Source: Microbacterium saperdae (GTDB taxonomy: Bacteria > Actinomycetota > Actinomycetes > Actinomycetales > Microbacteriaceae). From it: DNA of 64,000 nucleotides. Positions within the stretch are counted from its first letter, which is position 1. Every line of letters begins with the position of its first letter. Location of the stretch: positions 1 through 64,000 of the forward strand of contig NZ_VFOX01000002.1 in the NCBI RefSeq assembly GCF_006716345.1, given 5' to 3'. A program made the translations under genes and the position numbers. Shown here piece after piece: positions 16,551-27,282 of this stretch. The notes below the pieces were generated by a model. That model ran no database searches, was not told the DNA's origin, and worked only from the letters and a program-made list of their open reading frames with translations.

Positions 16551-18062
16551 ATGGCGATTCAGCGCAGGATCAAGTCCGTCGAACGGTCCATGGCCGAGAC
16601 GCACGATGAGAAACGCTCGCTGAAACGGTCGCTCGGCGTCTGGGACCTCGCCGTCATGGGCGTCGCCGTCGCCGTCGGCGCCGGCATCTTCTCGGTCGGC
16701 GCCGAGGCATCCGCCCGCCACGCCGGCCCCGCGGTGATCATCTCGTTCATCATCGCCGCCTCCGTCTGCGGCCTCGCGATCCTCTGCTACGCCGAGTTCG
16801 CCTCCTCGATCCCCGTCGCCGGCTCGGCCTACACCTTCACGTACTCGACGCTCGGGGAGTTCCTGGCCTGGATCATCGGCTGGGACCTGATCCTCGAGAT
16901 GCTCATGGCCTCCGCCGTGATCGCGAAGTACTGGGGCGTCTACCTGGGCGATGCGGTCTCGCTGTTCAACCTCGAGATCCCCATGACGATCCCGATCGGG
17001 CCCCTCTCCTTCGACTGGGGCCCCGTCGTCATCGTCGCGATCTTCACCGTGCTGCTCGCCCTCGGCACGCGCCTGTCGAGCCGGGTCAACAGCGTCTTCA
17101 CCGTCATCAAGGTCGCGATCGTGCTGTTCGTGATCGTGGTCGGGCTGTTCTTCATCAACGGGGCCAACTACACGCCGTTCGTCCCTCCGGCCGAACCCGG
17201 CGCCGCGTCCGAGAGCGCCTGGACCCAGTCGCTGTTCTCGCTCATGACCGGCTCCGAGCCCTCGATCTACGGCGTCTTCGGCATCCTCAGCGGCGCCGCC
17301 CTCGTGTTCTTCGCGTTCATCGGCTTCGACGTGGTGGCCACCAGCGCCGAGGAGACCAAGGACCCCAAGCGCACCGTGCCGCGCGGCATCATCCTCGGCC
17401 TCATCATCGTGACGGTCCTGTACGTGCTGGTCGCGATCGTGATCACGGGCATGGTCTCGTACACCGAACTCGCGAAGCTCGATGAACCCTCGCTGGCGAG
17501 CGCTTTCGAACTCGTCGGAGCGACCTGGGCGGCGCAGGTCATCGCGATCGGCAGCCTGGTCGGGCTCACGACCGTCGTCATGGTGCTGCTGATGGGCCTG
17601 GCCCGCGTGGTGTTCGCCATGAGCCGCGACGGCCTGCTGCCGCGCGCGCTCAGCGTCACCGACGCCAAGCGCGGCACGCCGATCCGCATCCAGCTGATCG
17701 TCGGCGTGCTGATCGCGATCATCGCCGGCTTCACCGACGTGCAGGTGCTGGGCGACATGATCAACATCGGCACCCTCTCGGCGTTCGTGCTCGTCAGCAT
17801 CGGCGTGCCGATCCTGCGCAAGAGCCGCCCCGACCTGGAGCGTCCGTTCACGGTGCCACTCTCGCCGTGGCTGCCGTGGATCTCGGCGATCGCCTGCTTC
17901 TGGCTCATGCTGAACCTGAGCACCGAGACCTGGCTGCGATTCGCGATCTGGCTGGCCCTCGGACTCGTCATCTACTTCACGTATTCGCGCAGCCACTCGC
18001 TGATCGGACGTGAACTGGCCGAGGACGCGCTCGGGGGCATCCGGCAGAAGCCGTTGCGCTGA
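16551..18062 (+). CDS. APC-superfamily amino acid permease
   Basis: A 503-residue transporter with about 12 membrane segments of the cationic amino acid transporter (CAT/YfnA-like) group. LGVWDLAVMGVAVAVGAGIF is the first-helix signature with the GAGIF unwound motif. FFAFIGFDVVATSAEETKDP is the family's sixth-helix region, and ARVVFAMSRDGLLPRAL follows. The ATG at 16551 lies 7 nt after a TACAAT box (leaderless); a second ATG 14 codons on is less favoured. It has its own terminator and is a single-gene unit. Substrate is probably a basic or branched amino acid, but this is inference. Confidence 0.91.
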   Translation: MAIQRRIKSVERSMAETHDEKRSLKRSLGVWDLAVMGVAVAVGAGIFSVGAEASARHAGPAVIISFIIAASVCGLAILCYAEFASSIPVAGSAYTFTYSTLGEFLAWIIGWDLILEMLMASAVIAKYWGVYLGDAVSLFNLEIPMTIPIGPLSFDWGPVVIVAIFTVLLALGTRLSSRVNSVFTVIKVAIVLFVIVVGLFFINGANYTPFVPPAEPGAASESAWTQSLFSLMTGSEPSIYGVFGILSGAALVFFAFIGFDVVATSAEETKDPKRTVPRGIILGLIIVTVLYVLVAIVITGMVSYTELAKLDEPSLASAFELVGATWAAQVIAIGSLVGLTTVVMVLLMGLARVVFAMSRDGLLPRALSVTDAKRGTPIRIQLIVGVLIAIIAGFTDVQVLGDMINIGTLSAFVLVSIGVPILRKSRPDLERPFTVPLSPWLPWISAIACFWLMLNLSTETWLRFAIWLALGLVIYFTYSRSHSLIGRELAEDALGGIRQKPLR

Positions 18063-18074
18063 GCCCATAGAGAA

Positions 18075-18113
18075 GAAGAGCGCCGCCCGGGTTCCCCCGG
18101 AGCGGCGCTCTTC
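18075..18113. terminator. Bidirectional terminator between amino-acid permease and clpB
   Basis: A 12-bp stem, gaagagcgccgc with gcggcgctcttc, plus an inner ccgg pairing, sits between convergent stop codons 71 nt apart. A short pyrimidine stretch follows on the plus strand, and the gaagaag on the left reads as cttcttc on the minus strand. It can serve both genes. Confidence 0.75.
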
Positions 18114-18133
18114 CTGTGTGTACTGCCGGACGA

Positions 18134-20341
<2,208 letters not shown>

Positions 20342-20405
20342 CTGTCCCTCCTGAGGAGACTCCTTCTGGCCGATCCGTCCGGACCTGCAGGCCGGACGGT
20401 AAAAG

Positions 20406-20426
20406 TTGAGTTGTGTTGACTCAAGT
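20406..20426 (-). promoter_or_regulatory. HAIR element (HspR operator) upstream of clpB
   Basis: Read on the minus strand the site is CTTGAGT-N7-ACTCAAC, matching the HAIR consensus CTTGAGT-N7-ACTCAAG at all but the last base. It lies about 65 nt before the clpB start. HspR represses dnaK and clpB operons in actinobacteria until heat shock; hspR itself is not in the window. Confidence 0.9.
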
Positions 20427-20463
20427 TTAGCAGGAGGCCGCCACTCCGGCAATGCCCTCCGGA

Positions 20464-21678
20464 TCAGCGCGCGGCCAGCACCGAATTCCAGATCGCGCCC
20501 GCGACCTGGCGTTTTGTTCCGGATGACGTCGCCACCACCGCGCCGTCGACACCGATGACCTCGACCGCGTTCTCCGCCCGCTCGAAGCCGTGCTCGGCAT
20601 CGGCGAGGTTCACCGCGAGCAGGTCGACACCCTTGCGCTCACGCTTGCGCCGCGCGCGCTCCCGGCGCTGCTCGGCGTCACGCAGGGTCTCCGCTGCGAA
20701 CGCGACGATGGTCTGCCCATCCGGCGCGTGCCCGTCAGCTCGGGTTACGGCGAGCGCAGCGACGACGTCCTCGTTCTCGACGAGGTCGATGCGCGTGAGC
20801 ACACCCTCCTCCTTCGTGAGCTTGTGGTCAGAGGCCACCGCCGGTCGGTAGTCCGCGACGGCCGCCGCCATGATCACGACATCGGCGGTGGCTGCGGCAT
20901 CCTTCATCGCGGTCGAGAGCTCCGCGGCGGTGCCGACGTCGAGCACACGGATCGAGGGGTGGGTGGCGGCGGCGCGGACGGCGGGATCGATGTGCGCGGC
21001 GACGAGCACGACCTCCGCCCCGCGGGCTGCCGCCTCGGCGGCGAGCGCGACCCCCTGCCGTCCGCTGGAGCGATTGCCGAGGAAGCGCACCGGATCGATC
21101 GGCTCCCGAGTGCCGCCGGCGGAGATGGCCACGCGGAGGCCGGCGAGATCCTGCAGGGCCGCCACCGCCAAGGCCGCGGCGACGATCTCCTCGGGCTCCG
21201 ACATCCGTCCTGGACCGGTGTCACCGCCGGCGAGCTCCCCCTCGTCGGGGCCGACGACGTGCACGCCCCGCGCACGGAGGGTCGCGATGTTCGCCTGCGT
21301 GGCCGGATGCCGCCACATCTCGGTGTGCATGGCGGGGGCGATGACGACGGGGGCGAGCGTGGCCAGCAGTGTCGTGCCGAGCAGATCGCTCGCGAGTCCC
21401 GCGGTCATCGACGCGATCGTGTTCGCGGTCGCCGGAGCCACGATCACCAGTTCCGCCGCCTGCCCGATCGCGACGTGACGCACCTTGGCGACATCGTCGT
21501 GCACGCTCGTGGTGACCGGATGCCTGCTGATCGCCTCCCACGTGGGCAGTCCGACGAAGCGCAGCGCGTCTTCCGTCGGCACCACGGTCACGTCATGACC
21601 GGCCTTCGTGAGCAGGCGCACCAGGTGCACGGACTTGTAGGCGGCGATGCCACCGGTGACTCCGACGACGATGTTCAC
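20464..21678 (-). CDS. coaBC: Bifunctional phosphopantothenoylcysteine decarboxylase / synthetase
   Basis: CoaBC makes 4'-phosphopantetheine for coenzyme A: CoaB ligates cysteine to phosphopantothenate with CTP and CoaC then decarboxylates it using FMN. The 404-residue fusion begins [20 protein letters not shown] (CoaC flavin fold), has [17 protein letters not shown] at the CoaC active-site loop, and from residue ~190 the CoaB domain with [20 protein letters not shown] and [11 protein letters not shown] chose the GTG at 21678 because the protein start aligns with the family; a CAGAAT box 6 nt upstream is compatible with leaderless expression. It diverges from the NRDE gene. Confidence 0.94.
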   Translation of the reverse strand: MNIVVGVTGGIAAYKSVHLVRLLTKAGHDVTVVPTEDALRFVGLPTWEAISRHPVTTSVHDDVAKVRHVAIGQAAELVIVAPATANTIASMTAGLASDLLGTTLLATLAPVVIAPAMHTEMWRHPATQANIATLRARGVHVVGPDEGELAGGDTGPGRMSEPEEIVAAALAVAALQDLAGLRVAISAGGTREPIDPVRFLGNRSSGRQGVALAAEAAARGAEVVLVAAHIDPAVRAAATHPSIRVLDVGTAAELSTAMKDAAATADVVIMAAAVADYRPAVASDHKLTKEEGVLTRIDLVENEDVVAALAVTRADGHAPDGQTIVAFAAETLRDAEQRRERARRKRERKGVDLLAVNLADAEHGFERAENAVEVIGVDGAVVATSSGTKRQVAGAIWNSVLAAR

Positions 21679-21745
21679 GTTTCGATTCTGCCGCAGCGAG
21701 GTGACCCCCGGGGCCGTCACCTGCGAGCGCTCCTAGACTGAAACC

Positions 21746-22447
21746 GTGTGCACAGTCGTGATCGATGTCGAGGATGCCGGATCCGCACGACTGCTCGCGG
21801 TGCGCGACGAGGATCCGCAGCGCGAGTGGGACGGACTCGGCCCGTGGTGGCCGGAGCAGTATCCCGGCGTCAGCGGCATCCGCGACCGTCGCGCGGGCGG
21901 CGCCTGGCTCGCCGTGAACGCCGCCGAGCGCCGACTGGCCGTGCTGCTCAACCGCGCCGATGTGGGAGACCTGACGGATGACCGCGCGGTCTCCCGCGGC
22001 TCCCTCGCGCTCGAGTCCGTCGCAGGCCGCTCGCCGGAAGGCCCGCTCCCGATGCACGGGTTCAACCTGCTCGAGGTGCGGCCCGAGGGCGCACGGGTGC
22101 TCTCGTGGGATGGCGCGACGCTGCGCGAGACGCCGGTCGACGCCGGAACCCACATGATCGCGCACGACGATCTGGACGATGACGCGACGCCGCGCATCCA
22201 CGCCTGGCTGCCGCGCTTCCGGGCGCTCGGTCCCGCCGCGGCGAGTGCCGAGTGGGCGGAGGAGTGGATCGCGCTGCTGGCCGAGGCCGCCGCCCTCTCC
22301 CCCGAAGACGACAGGGCGATCATCCGCGACAACCGCCCGCACGGCTACCCCACGCAGTCGCTGCTGTACTGCGTGGCGTCGGTCACGGGAGAGGGCGTCG
22401 AAGTGCACGATCGCGCGCTCCCCTCGCCCGCGCACTGGAACGCCTGA
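21746..22447 (+). CDS. NRDE-family (TANGO2-like) protein
   Basis: This 233-residue cytoplasmic protein matches the NRDE/TANGO2 family (PF05742), whose N-terminal Cys and Asn/Arg-Asp-Glu motif are conserved from bacteria to man. Here the start MCTVVIDVED carries the conserved Cys2, followed by LLAVRDEDPQREW, where the canonical NRDE reads VRDE, and by RAGGAWLAVNAAERRLAVLL. Family members have been tied to haem handling, but no bacterial role is established. The GTG at 21746 lies 6 nt after a TAGACT box. It is a single gene, divergent from coaBC. Confidence 0.82.
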   Translation: MCTVVIDVEDAGSARLLAVRDEDPQREWDGLGPWWPEQYPGVSGIRDRRAGGAWLAVNAAERRLAVLLNRADVGDLTDDRAVSRGSLALESVAGRSPEGPLPMHGFNLLEVRPEGARVLSWDGATLRETPVDAGTHMIAHDDLDDDATPRIHAWLPRFRALGPAAASAEWAEEWIALLAEAAALSPEDDRAIIRDNRPHGYPTQSLLYCVASVTGEGVEVHDRALPSPAHWNA

Positions 22448-22546
22448 TCGCCCCGGGGATCCGCTCGGTCGCCTCCGCCGCGACTGCGTAGTCATCCGCG
22501 GTTCCCGTCCGTCTACGATGGGAGTTCCGGACGGAAGAGGGAGACC

Positions 22547-23605
22547 ATGCCGCCCAGATCGCGGGGAGTGACGAGCATCGACGTCGCCAAGGCAGCAGGC
22601 GTGTCGCAGACCACCGTGTCTCGCATCGTCAACGGCCACGAGGGGGTGTCGGAGCGCGTCAGGACCAAGGTCGAGAACGCCATCCAACAGCTCGGATACC
22701 GACCGAACCTCAGTGCGCGCAGCCTGGTCACCAGCCGCACGCACACGATCGGCGTCGTGCTCGGCGACCCGCGCAACAGCTACTACGCGGAGCTGCTGCA
22801 CACGATCAGCGATGAGCTCACGAGGGCCGGCTACCGCGCACTCATCCTCAGCGGACGCGCCGACACCACGGAGGACCTGGCCAGGACGCTGTGGGAGACC
22901 AACGTCGACGCCGTGATCCTGACGACCACCCTGCTGCCGGCGGATGACGAGGGCCGCATCGTCTCGCTCGGCGTGCCTTCCGTCACGATGGGTCCGGGTA
23001 CCGCCCCGGAGACGGCGACGATCTCGCCGGACAACCTGGAGGGCGGCCGGATCGCCGGACGCCACCTGGTCTCGCTCGGACACCGGCGCATCGGGGTGAT
23101 CGCGGGGCCGTTGGGCGCAGCCTCCGTGCGCGACCGCCACGACGGCTTCCTGCAGGAACTGGCCGCAGCGGATGTCGCCTTCGACGACGATCTGCTCGAG
23201 GTCGCGGACCTCGACTACACCCGCGCCTTCGAGGCGACCACCCGCCTGCTGCAGCGCGCCAATCCGCCCACCGCCCTGTTCTGCCACAACGACCTCGTCG
23301 CGTTCGGCGCGATGAACGCCGCGAAGGCACTCGGCGTCGGGGTGCCGGAGGAGGTGTCGATCCTGGGCTTCGACGACGTGGCGATGTCTTCGTGGGAAGC
23401 GTTCGATCTCACGACCGTGCGCCAGCCGATCCTCGAGATGGCGCGTGGCGCGGTCGAGATGACGCTGGCCCTGCTCGACGAACCCGAGCAGGAGCGCGCG
23501 CACCTCGTGCTGCCCTGCACCCTGGTCGAGCGGTCGACGACGCGCGCGCTGACCGGTCCCCGTCAGGCCGCGGACTCCTCGGCGCAGGAGAAGCGGGCGC
23601 GGTAG
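22547..23605 (+). CDS. LacI-family transcriptional regulator
   Basis: A 352-residue repressor with the LacI helix-turn-helix SIDVAKAAGVSQTTVSRIVN and hinge YRPNLSARSLVTSRT, then a periplasmic-binding-like effector domain (TIGVVLGDPRNSYYAELL; GHRRIGVIAGPLGAASVRDR; ILGFDDVAMSSW). Its ligand is probably a sugar, but no sugar genes adjoin it, so it may act on a distant target. The ATG at 22547 is preceded by gagggag and a ~30-nt leader after a TACGAT box; an inverted repeat ccgtccg/cggacgg flanks that box and could be its operator. Its last 43 bp overlap the convergent GlxA-type gene. Confidence 0.91.
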   Translation: MPPRSRGVTSIDVAKAAGVSQTTVSRIVNGHEGVSERVRTKVENAIQQLGYRPNLSARSLVTSRTHTIGVVLGDPRNSYYAELLHTISDELTRAGYRALILSGRADTTEDLARTLWETNVDAVILTTTLLPADDEGRIVSLGVPSVTMGPGTAPETATISPDNLEGGRIAGRHLVSLGHRRIGVIAGPLGAASVRDRHDGFLQELAAADVAFDDDLLEVADLDYTRAFEATTRLLQRANPPTALFCHNDLVAFGAMNAAKALGVGVPEEVSILGFDDVAMSSWEAFDLTTVRQPILEMARGAVEMTLALLDEPEQERAHLVLPCTLVERSTTRALTGPRQAADSSAQEKRAR

Positions 23606-24528
23606 GCCGTCGGGGTGAGGCCGAGCACACGGCCGAAGTTCTGCCGCAGCACGGCCGCAGAGCCGAAGCCGCACTCGTCGGCGATGTGCTCGAGCGGCAT
23701 ATCGGTGCGCTCCAGCAGCCGCTGGGCGTGGATGATGCGCTGGCGCGCGAGCCACGCCGCCGGGGTCGCACCGTACTCCGCCTTGAAGCGGCGGGCGAAG
23801 GTGCGCGGCGACATCAGCGCTCTGGCCGCGAGCTGATCGACGCCGAGGTCATCCCGCAGGTGCGCGACGGCCCAGTCGGCCACCGCCGCGAGCGAATCGC
23901 TCGGCACCACCGGGATGGGGCGGTCGATGAACTGCGCCTGACCGCCGTCGCGCTGCGGGGGCACGACCATGCGGCGAGCGATGCGGTTGGTGATCTCCGC
24001 GCCCACCTCCTGGCGGAGCAGGTGCAGGCAGGCGTCGATGCCGGCGGCGGTGCCGGCGCTCGTGATGATCTTGTCGTCCTGCACGTACAGGACGTCCGCG
24101 TCGATGTCGATCTGCGGGTACATCTGCGCCATGACGTCGGAGTACATCCAGTGCGTGGTCGCCCGGCGCCCGTCGAGCACGCCCGCGGCGGCCAGGATGA
24201 ACGATCCGCTGCAGACGCTCATGACCCACGCACCACGGGCGACGGCGGCGCGGGCGACGTCGAGCAGCAGGGGGTCGATCCGGTCCCAGTACGCGCGCGG
24301 TATCGGGCAGAACACCACCAGATCGGCCTCGGCGGCGAACGAGAGGTCGTGCTCCACGTTCACCGAGAAGCCCATCTTGGACTCGACGACGCCGGGCCTG
24401 GGTGCCACGACGCGGAAGTCGAAGTTCGGCACTCCGTCATCCGATCGATCGAGCCCGAAGGCCTCGCACGCCACTCCGAACTCGAACGGGGCGAACCCGT
24501 CCTGGATGATGCAGGCGACCGTCTTCAT
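23563..24528 (-). CDS. GlxA-family AraC-type regulator with DJ-1/PfpI-like domain
   Basis: A 321-residue regulator with an N-terminal DJ-1/PfpI (GATase1-like) fold (CIIQDGFAPFEFGVACEAFG; the Cys nucleophile elbow VMSVCSGSFILAAAGVLDG; TTHWMYSDVMAQMYP) and a C-terminal double AraC helix-turn-helix (LAARALMSPRTFARRFKAEY; HIADECGFGSAAVLRQNFGR). GlxA-type proteins in Streptomyces and relatives act in development, arginine or secondary metabolism; the ligand is unknown. The ATG at 24528 is the only good start. The 3' end overlaps the LacI gene tail to tail by 43 bp, so antisense effects between the two transcripts are possible. Confidence 0.92.
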   Translation of the reverse strand: MKTVACIIQDGFAPFEFGVACEAFGLDRSDDGVPNFDFRVVAPRPGVVESKMGFSVNVEHDLSFAAEADLVVFCPIPRAYWDRIDPLLLDVARAAVARGAWVMSVCSGSFILAAAGVLDGRRATTHWMYSDVMAQMYPQIDIDADVLYVQDDKIITSAGTAAGIDACLHLLRQEVGAEITNRIARRMVVPPQRDGGQAQFIDRPIPVVPSDSLAAVADWAVAHLRDDLGVDQLAARALMSPRTFARRFKAEYGATPAAWLARQRIIHAQRLLERTDMPLEHIADECGFGSAAVLRQNFGRVLGLTPTAYRARFSCAEESAA

Positions 24529-24615
24529 ACGCGCTCCCGAGGTTGGCAGTTTTCACACGATAGCAGTCATTTCTGCCACTCGTGGCCGATCGGCATCGAT
24601 CGTAGCGTTTCTGCC

Positions 24616-24750
24616 ATGATACTCCTCATCGCACTCGCCGCCCTCGCGGTCTGGGCAGCCATCGCCACCCTCGTCGAACTCCGCCGCGACGGATATCGAG
24701 CCACCCCCACGGACTGGAGCAGGGTCTTGGACCAGGATCGCCGGGTGTAA
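24616..24750 (+). CDS. Small single-pass membrane protein (44 residues), function unknown
   Basis: The ORF encodes a hydrophobic stretch MILLIALAALAVWAAIATLV followed by a basic cytoplasmic tail (ELRRDGYRATPTDWSRVLDQ). Short proteins of this layout, one membrane helix followed by a RDGYR-type tail, are common in actinobacteria but unassigned. A TAGCGT box sits 7 nt before the ATG, the same leaderless spacing as the neighbouring genes, which supports it being real. The LysE-family exporter starts 9 nt downstream, so the two are probably co-transcribed. Confidence 0.72.
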   Translation: MILLIALAALAVWAAIATLVELRRDGYRATPTDWSRVLDQDRRV

Positions 24751-24759
24751 CGTCGGCTC

Positions 24760-25392
24760 ATGATCCCGTTCGACAGCCTGGTCGCCTTCGTCATCGCCTC
24801 TGTCGTGATCATCGTCATCCCCGGGCCCAGCGTGCTGTTCGTGATCGGCCGCTCCCTCGCGCTCGGTCGTCGCGCCGGAGTGCTGAGCGTCGTCGGCAAC
24901 GCACTGGGCACACTGCCCGCCGTTCTGGCGGTGGCTTTCGGCGTCGGCGCCATCGTCGCCTCCTCCGTCGCCGCTTTCACCGTCATCAAGATCGTCGGCG
25001 CGGCCTACCTGGTGTGGCTCGGCGTCCAGGCGATCCGTCACCGCCACGATCACCGGACCGCAGCAGCACAGGTGCCCGCTTCTGCCGGGAAGCTCCTGCG
25101 TGAGGGCTTCATCGTGGGCGTCACGAATCCCAAGACCATCGCCTTCTTCGTCGCGGTGCTCCCCCAGTTCGTCACCCCGTCCGCGGGCCCGGTCTGGGCA
25201 CAACTCCTGCTGCTCGGCCTGATCTTCCCGACCCTTGCGCTGGTGTGCGACAGCGTGTGGGCGCTCGCCGCCGGCACGGCCCGCACGTGGTTCGCGCGCT
25301 CACCGCGGCGTATGTCGACACTGTCCGGCACGGGCGGCGTGATGATGATCGGGCTCGGCGGCACGCTCGCGTTCACCGGCGCGAAGAACTGA
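24760..25392 (+). CDS. LysE/RhtB-family amino acid exporter
   Basis: A 210-residue exporter with about six membrane segments. The family signature is IVIPGPSVLFVIGRSLALGR in the first segment pair, followed by KIVGAAYLVWLGVQAIR and the conserved GFIVGVTNPKTIAFFVAVLP. LysE-type proteins export lysine, homoserine, threonine or other small metabolites; the substrate cannot be told from sequence. It lies 9 nt after the small membrane protein gene and 41 nt before the proline-rich membrane protein gene, which has its own -10 box. Confidence 0.9.
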   Translation: MIPFDSLVAFVIASVVIIVIPGPSVLFVIGRSLALGRRAGVLSVVGNALGTLPAVLAVAFGVGAIVASSVAAFTVIKIVGAAYLVWLGVQAIRHRHDHRTAAAQVPASAGKLLREGFIVGVTNPKTIAFFVAVLPQFVTPSAGPVWAQLLLLGLIFPTLALVCDSVWALAAGTARTWFARSPRRMSTLSGTGGVMMIGLGGTLAFTGAKN

Positions 25393-25433
25393 CGCCCCTC
25401 ACCCTGCTCCGCAGCGGGACTACGCTCGACGTC

Positions 25434-26012
25434 ATGAGCGAGCCGCAGCAGCCCCCTGTTCCGCCGTCCGCACAGCAGAGCACGACTCCGCCCGCCCCGC
25501 CTGCTGCCTCCCCGCTCTCTGCGCAGCCTCAGTACCCGGCATCCGGACAGCATCCGGCGACACCTCAGTACCCGGCCGCACCTCAGTACCCGGCCGCACC
25601 TCAGTACTCGGCAGCACCGCAATACCCGGCAGCACCTCAGCACCCGGCCGGACCGCAGTACCCGGCCGCCGCACAGCACCCGGCCGCCACACCCGTCCCG
25701 GCGCCACGCACGGGGAACGCGCTCGGCCGCGTCGCGCTCATCGTGGCGGTGCTCTCGGCGGGGATGCGATTGCTGACCTCGCTGCTCTACCCGCTCGTCT
25801 ACCCCGGGGCCGATTGGACGATCGCCGTCTTCACCGCGGGCTCCACCGGAGTCGCGCTCCTGGGCTACATCACGGCGCTCGTGCTCGGAGTGATCGCCGC
25901 CCGTCGCCCGGGGCCGCACCTCTGGGCAGGCATCGCGATCGGACTCTCCGCGGCCTACCTCATCACACTCATGATCGAGTGGGCCTCGTCGACGCTCTAC
26001 CGCTTCTTCTGA
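25434..26012 (+). CDS. Pro/Gln-rich repeat membrane protein, function unknown
   Basis: The 192-residue protein has a disordered N-terminal half and a membrane C-terminal half. Residues 1-31 are Pro/Gln-rich; residues 32-85 are nine hexapeptide repeats of the type PQYPAA (variants GQHPAT, PQYSAA, PQHPAG, AQHPAA). After TPVPAPRTGNALGR come three hydrophobic segments (about 97-120, 128-152, 160-180). Proline-rich cytoplasmic tails joined to small membrane domains are common in actinobacteria. The ATG at 25434 follows a TACGCT box by 7 nt. No function is assigned; repeat number may vary between strains. Confidence 0.82.
   Translation: MSEPQQPPVPPSAQQSTTPPAPPAASPLSAQPQYPASGQHPATPQYPAAPQYPAAPQYSAAPQYPAAPQHPAGPQYPAAAQHPAATPVPAPRTGNALGRVALIVAVLSAGMRLLTSLLYPLVYPGADWTIAVFTAGSTGVALLGYITALVLGVIAARRPGPHLWAGIAIGLSAAYLITLMIEWASSTLYRFF
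25527..25688 (+). repeat. Nine in-frame tandem copies of an 18-bp unit
   Basis: The period is exactly 18 bp with consensus near cctcagtacccggccgca, so each unit encodes six residues. The two copies at 25563 and 25581 are identical; the first, second and last have diverged most. Being a multiple of three, slippage changes repeat number without breaking the frame. Confidence 0.9.
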
Positions 26013-26040
26013 CGGGGTTCGCCCCCCTGACGCACGACGC

Positions 26041-27282
26041 TCAGCGCGCGGTGGCGAGCACCCGGTCGTAGACCTCGACCATCGCCGCGGTGCGCGACGA
26101 CTGGCGGAACCCCTCGACCACGGCGGGCACCGGCGTCGGTGCCACGCCGGCGGCGATGTCGGCCGCCGCGTCGCGTAGCGTGCGCGCGAGAGCCGCGATC
26201 CGCTGCGCTTCCTGCTCACGTGAGCCCGGCGCCGCCGAGGACTCCGCCACCGCCCAGAGCCCGCCGCCGAGCTCTGCCGCGATGTCGGGGTCGCAGACGA
26301 CCGAGGGGGTGCCGAGCGTCGCCGCCTCGAACGGCGTCATCCCCTGCGTCTCGAAGCCGATGGAGGTCTGCACGAGCGCGTCGGCGGCCGCGATGCGCGC
26401 CAGCGTCTGCGGATACGTGAGCCGTCCGGAGAACCGCACGTGCGGCCGACCGGCGACGATCTTCTCTGCCGCAGCGCGCTGCGCGCCACCGCCGATGATC
26501 TCCAGTTCGGCATCCGCTCCCGAGGCGACGAACGCCTCGAGGAAGGGGAGCAGCCGCTTCTCCGGGCTCATCCGCCCGAGCCAGACGAAGCGGGGGCGTC
26601 CGGGCTCGCGCTCGGCCGGCGCCGCCGCGAGCGTGGCATCACGCACCTCGTCGTCGATGCCGTTCCAGATGACGTCGACCGGCGTGAACACGTCATGCTC
26701 CTCGAGCCTCCGTGCGAAGTGGGTGGAGGGCGCGGTGACCGCCGAGGCACCGGCCGCGAGTCCGCGCAGGAACGCCCAGCCGTCTGTGCCGGACACCGGA
26801 GCGCCGATGCCGCGCAGGGCCGCTCGCCGCCAGAGGTTGAGCACGGCGAGGACCGGCCGGTGCAGCGGGGTGACGGCGGCGATGCCGACGTCGACGCGGT
26901 TGTGCATGGTGTGCACCACGGGGATGCCGTGACGCGCAGCGTAGCGATGACCGATGTAGGCGCCCCAGAAGTCCGCCTGCACGTGCACGATGTCGACCGG
27001 CGGGCGGTGCGTCATGGCCCGGTCGAGGAAGCGGTCGGTCGCCCGTCCCGGCCAGCTCATCGAGTACTCGCGGTCGGTCGTGATCGGCATCGACGGCAGG
27101 TCCACGTTCCCCGCCGGTCGGGTCGACGGCGCCGCCGCGCGAGGCCCGTGCATCCTCGGCGCCACGACGGTCACGGTGTGGCCGGCGCGCTCCAGGAACT
27201 CCCGCTGCAGCCGCATCGACACCTGCGCCCCGCCGAGCGAGTCGAGGTGCTGATCGCCGAAGAAGACGATGTGCATCGTCAC
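26041..27282 (-). CDS. GT4-family glycosyltransferase
   Basis: A 413-residue GT-B fold glycosyltransferase that uses a nucleotide-sugar donor. The N-terminal acceptor domain has HIVFFGDQHLDSLGGAQVSM and PPVDIVHVQADFWGAYIGHR. The C-terminal donor domain has RFVWLGRMSPEKRLLPFLEA, ELEIIGGGAQ, and the E-x7-E motif region QGMTPFEAATLGTPSVV. The ATG at 27282 overlaps the stop of the other GT4 gene (ATGA), so the two are coupled and probably add successive sugars to a glycolipid or surface glycan. The product is unknown. Confidence 0.9.
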   Translation of the reverse strand: MTMHIVFFGDQHLDSLGGAQVSMRLQREFLERAGHTVTVVAPRMHGPRAAAPSTRPAGNVDLPSMPITTDREYSMSWPGRATDRFLDRAMTHRPPVDIVHVQADFWGAYIGHRYAARHGIPVVHTMHNRVDVGIAAVTPLHRPVLAVLNLWRRAALRGIGAPVSGTDGWAFLRGLAAGASAVTAPSTHFARRLEEHDVFTPVDVIWNGIDDEVRDATLAAAPAEREPGRPRFVWLGRMSPEKRLLPFLEAFVASGADAELEIIGGGAQRAAAEKIVAGRPHVRFSGRLTYPQTLARIAAADALVQTSIGFETQGMTPFEAATLGTPSVVCDPDIAAELGGGLWAVAESSAAPGSREQEAQRIAALARTLRDAAADIAAGVAPTPVPAVVEGFRQSSRTAAMVEVYDRVLATAR

